From Gammaproteobacteria bacterium (GTDB lineage Bacteria; Pseudomonadota; Gammaproteobacteria; Steroidobacterales; XN24): a stretch of 64,000 nucleotides of DNA. Each line of letters opens with the position of its first letter. Within the stretch, counting starts at the first letter, position 1. The notes under the pieces are model-generated. The model worked only from the letters and a program-made list of their open reading frames with translations, did no database searches and had not been told where the DNA came from. The position numbers and the translations under genes were made by a program. The stretch covers positions 1 through 64,000 of the forward strand of contig JAHEFR010000011.1 of assembly GCA_024640085.1 (NCBI GenBank), given 5' to 3'. This document shows, piece by piece, positions 61,893 to 64,000 of the stretch.

Positions 61893-62504
61893 TTGAAACC
61901 AGAGCTAAATCTTCCCACCATTCTGACCCTCATCAGGATCGGTCTGATCCCACTTTTCGTTGTGGTGTTCTTCATGCCGTTCTGGTGGGCGCGCCCGGCC
62001 GCAGCCATAATCTTTTCGCTGGCCGGTATTACCGACTGGCTGGATGGCTACTATGCTCGCAAGCTCGGCCTGACTTCATCGTTCGGGGCCTTCCTCGATC
62101 CTGTCGCAGACAAGCTGATGGTTGCTGTGGCCCTCGTGCTCATCGTCCAGACCGACCACCGCCTGATTATCAGCCTCTCGGCCGCGGTCATCATCGGCCG
62201 GGAGATCGCCATATCAGCACTGCGGGAGTGGATGGCGGAACTTGGCCGGCGCAGCCACGTGGCGGTCACCGGCGTCGCCAAGCTCAAGACCATATTCCAG
62301 ATCACCGCGCTGATTATGATGATCTTCAAGCTGGACCTCTGGATACTGCCCATGTATCCCCTCGGGTCCATCCTGCTCATGGCAGCTGCTGCCCTGACTC
62401 TGTGGACCATGTTCATCTATCTGAAAGCGGCGTGGCGGAGCCTGGAGGACATGGAGCGGGAGGCCAGGGAGGCGGGCGGAGAGCCGCTTGACAGGTCCGG
62501 GTGA
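61893..62504 (+). CDS. pgsA: CDP-diacylglycerol-glycerol-3-phosphate 3-phosphatidyltransferase
   Basis: 203 residues from TTG 61893; the opening (KPELNLPTILTLIRIGLIP) is the usual PgsA start. The CDP-alcohol phosphotransferase motif DGxxARx8GxxxDxxxD is present as DWLDGYYARKLGLTSSFGAF followed by LDPVADK. About four to six membrane helices. It makes phosphatidylglycerophosphate. Two bases after uvrC, and the 3' end contains the -35 box of the tRNA-Gly promoter. Confidence 0.95.
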   Translation: MKPELNLPTILTLIRIGLIPLFVVVFFMPFWWARPAAAIIFSLAGITDWLDGYYARKLGLTSSFGAFLDPVADKLMVAVALVLIVQTDHRLIISLSAAVIIGREIAISALREWMAELGRRSHVAVTGVAKLKTIFQITALIMMIFKLDLWILPMYPLGSILLMAAAALTLWTMFIYLKAAWRSLEDMEREAREAGGEPLDRSG

Positions 62505-62515
62505 CCGCTTAGAAT
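62488..62515 (+). promoter_or_regulatory. Sigma-70 promoter of tRNA-Gly
   Basis: TTGACA (62488-62493, perfect -35) and TAGAAT (62510-62515, five of six) with a 16-base spacer, 13 bases before the tRNA. The -35 box lies inside the last codons of pgsA. Confidence 0.7.
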
Positions 62516-62528
62516 AACCGCCCTCCCA

Positions 62529-62604
<76 letters not shown>

Positions 62605-62619
62605 GATGACGAACGTTGA

Positions 62620-62650
62620 CGCCCCGCCGGTCCCGCCGGCGGGGCGTTTT
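62620..62650 (+). terminator. Intrinsic terminator after tRNA-Gly
   Basis: CGCCCCGCCGG-TCCCG-CCGGCGGGGCG is a perfect 11-bp stem followed by TTTT, 15 bases after the tRNA. Confidence 0.85.
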
Positions 62651-63079
62651 CGGATGTGCCGCAGGTCCGGGAACGAGGCAGTGACCCCTTCTATCGGGCC
62701 AATGTCCAGTCCGCCGGCTGACCCCGGCACGTGGCATGTCCGGGTCAGTTTCCTTGTCCGTGGCCGACGAAATCGGGCCACACCCGTCCCCGGCCTTGCG
62801 CAGATCCGGCGGCCCGGTCCGCCGTCGCGGCCCTCGCTTTCCCTAATCCCTGCACGGATTCAGTGATTCGGCTCCCTGGCAATAGCTGGCGGAGGCTGTG
62901 TCATTTTGGTGTCATATGGGTATTTGATTCCGTCCATTGTGAATCCTTTCCCTGCCTGACAGGGGCGTCCCCCATTTTGGCGCTTCCGGCCCCTATCGGC
63001 GTGTTGGAATTGGCCCTTTTATTACCCCTTAATTCACGGCAAGCTTGCCTGCGCTGTCAGGAACCAGTAGGGGTCAAGG
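62651..63079 (+). other. Gene-free region before the TonB-dependent receptor
   Basis: No convincing reading frame with codon bias or Shine-Dalgarno. The 3' part (from about 62880) is locally AT-richer and probably holds the promoter and long leader of the receptor gene at 63080. I looked for a cobalamin riboswitch and could not find its conserved core. An AAGG precedes the ATG. Confidence 0.5.
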
Positions 63080-64000
63080 ATGAGAAGCGTTGTCGTGCCG
63101 AGGATTGCCGTTTCGTGTGCGCTGGCGTTGGGCTGGGGTATGGCAGGAGCCGAAGAGACCCCCGCGTACGCGCTCGGCGAGATCGTCGTCACCGGTGAGA
63201 AGCCCAGGGTCGTGGACCAGGTGACGACGGTGGACGAGATCACGGCCGACGAGATCCGGCGGCGGGGCGCCCGGAACCTGGAAGAGGCTATCAACCTGTT
63301 GCCCGGGCTTTATGTGAGAAACGGGGCCGATGGGGTGCCCCGCATCGACGTCCGCGGCATGCGGACCCGCAATGTGCTGCTGTTCCTCGATGGCGTGCCC
63401 TTGAATAGCGCCTACGACGGTCAGTTCGACCCGGCGGCGATTCCGGTCGAAAACATCGCCCGGATCAAGATGACGCGCGGCTCGTCTTCGGTGCTGTACG
63501 GCCCGGGAGGCAACGCGGGGGTCATCAATATCATCACGCGGGGCGCAAGCGATACCCTGGATGGCTCAGTCCTCGGCGAGCACAGCTTCGAGGGCTCCGA
63601 TGACGTCAGGGGTTACGTATCCGGGAGCGCCGACAACGTCGGCATGGTCTTTGCCGGATCCTGGTACGACCAGGACCACTGGGAACTGTCGGATGACTAT
63701 GACGACACCAGCCTGCAGGACGACGGCGACCGCATCAACAGCGACAACAAGGAGACCACCGGGTTCGGCAGCGTTACCTTCGATCCGACGGAAGCCATCC
63801 AGGTCGGTTTCAATATCAATTACGCCGACGGGAAGTACGGCAAGCCGCCCATCACCGTCAGCAACCAGGATTCCGACTACGCCAATCGCGTCCGGTACGA
63901 GCGTGTGGAATTCGACGACCTCGCGCTTCACAGCGCCATGTCCTGGGAGCTTTCTCATGCCCTGACGCTTCGTCCCAGCCTGTTCTACAACAAGCTCGAC
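63080..64000 (+). CDS. TonB-dependent receptor, 5' part (runs off window)
   Basis: Open from ATG 63080 to the window end (307 codons visible). Signal peptide about 1-24 (GWGMAGAE). The TonB box region is LGEIVVTGEKPRVVDQVTTV. The plug domain shows LEEAINLLPGLYVRNG, PRIDVRGMRTRNVLLFLDGV, and IARIKMTRGSSSVLYGPGGN followed by AGVINIIT. The barrel begins near residue 160. The short plug and GMRTRNVLLFLDGVP are closer to siderophore/vitamin B12-type receptors than the receptor at 5359-8160. The substrate cannot be named from this part. Confidence 0.88.
   Translation, partial: MRSVVVPRIAVSCALALGWGMAGAEETPAYALGEIVVTGEKPRVVDQVTTVDEITADEIRRRGARNLEEAINLLPGLYVRNGADGVPRIDVRGMRTRNVLLFLDGVPLNSAYDGQFDPAAIPVENIARIKMTRGSSSVLYGPGGNAGVINIITRGASDTLDGSVLGEHSFEGSDDVRGYVSGSADNVGMVFAGSWYDQDHWELSDDYDDTSLQDDGDRINSDNKETTGFGSVTFDPTEAIQVGFNINYADGKYGKPPITVSNQDSDYANRVRYERVEFDDLALHSAMSWELSHALTLRPSLFYNKLD

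Noticed and set aside
62870-63079. Cobalamin riboswitch before the second TonB receptor
   Set aside because: No B12-box or conserved core could be found in the leader; the region is only locally AT-richer.

Overview
This is a high-GC window (about 64% by eye). It looks like the chromosome of an aerobic, respiratory, heterotrophic Gammaproteobacterium. The lineage is inferred from gene content and order, not computed: a complete Na+-translocating NADH:quinone oxidoreductase operon with nqrM, a nudJ-mnmA...roxA-purB neighbourhood, RarD, polyphosphate kinase 1, class II DAHP synthase, HrpA, TatD proper, S46 dipeptidyl-peptidase and large TonB-dependent receptors. Together these suggest a marine or soil Chromatiales-, Woeseia- or Xanthomonadales-like bacterium. 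I see no prophage, insertion sequence, CRISPR array or rRNA operon. The window is mostly core genome.

Layout. 1-8.2 kb: class II glutamine amidotransferase, tRNA-Lys(TTT), then a secreted S46 dipeptidyl-peptidase, an exported metallo-beta-lactamase-fold hydrolase and a divergent TonB-dependent receptor, which look like a nutrient scavenging region. 8.3-16 kb: a crotonase and, divergently, nqrABCDEF-nqrM-CBS protein. The gap between them carries a perfect FNR/ANR-type palindrome. 16-22.6 kb: ppk1, homoserine kinase (with a terminator/attenuator immediately before it), RarD, a NERD-like membrane protein and an M20 dipeptidase. 22.6-30.6 kb: HAD phosphatase, TatD, WS/DGAT acyltransferase with a histone-H1-like basic tail, FadH-like dienoyl-CoA reductase, YgjP-like metallopeptidase, HSDL2-like SDR and a class-III-type sirtuin. 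30.6-38.6 kb: acnA, mnmA, a NudJ-like Nudix protein, and a tightly overlapping purB-roxA-GNAT-unknown operon.

38.7-48.8 kb: fumC, NudL-like Nudix, mazG, hrpA, a DegV-like protein, and a slipin/NfeD pair. 48.8-55.9 kb: a single-domain asparaginase-like protein, a second MBL hydrolase, a lysine 6-dehydrogenase/saccharopine reductase-like gene with an ALDH7-type aminoadipate semialdehyde dehydrogenase, class II DAHP synthase, RluE, and a small exported protein with an LPxTG-like C-terminal sorting signal. 55.9-62.6 kb: the glyoxylate-shunt operon aceBA, then a 76-codon mini-gene made of the two ends of isocitrate dehydrogenase (icd), then a family 5 uracil-DNA glycosylase, uvrC, pgsA and tRNA-Gly(GCC). 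The window ends inside another TonB-dependent receptor.

Functional themes are the TCA/glyoxylate cycle (acnA, fumC, aceB, aceA, an icd relic), sodium-coupled respiration (nqr), fatty-acid/lipid handling (crotonase, FadH, WS/DGAT, HSDL2-like SDR, pgsA), DNA/RNA maintenance (udg, uvrC, mazG, hrpA, mnmA, rluE) and peptide/lysine catabolism. The most unusual element is the icd mini-gene at 59147-59377. It keeps the start, the N-terminal ~53 residues, the C-terminal ~20 residues and the stop of Icd in one frame, and carries the ribosome binding site of the next gene.
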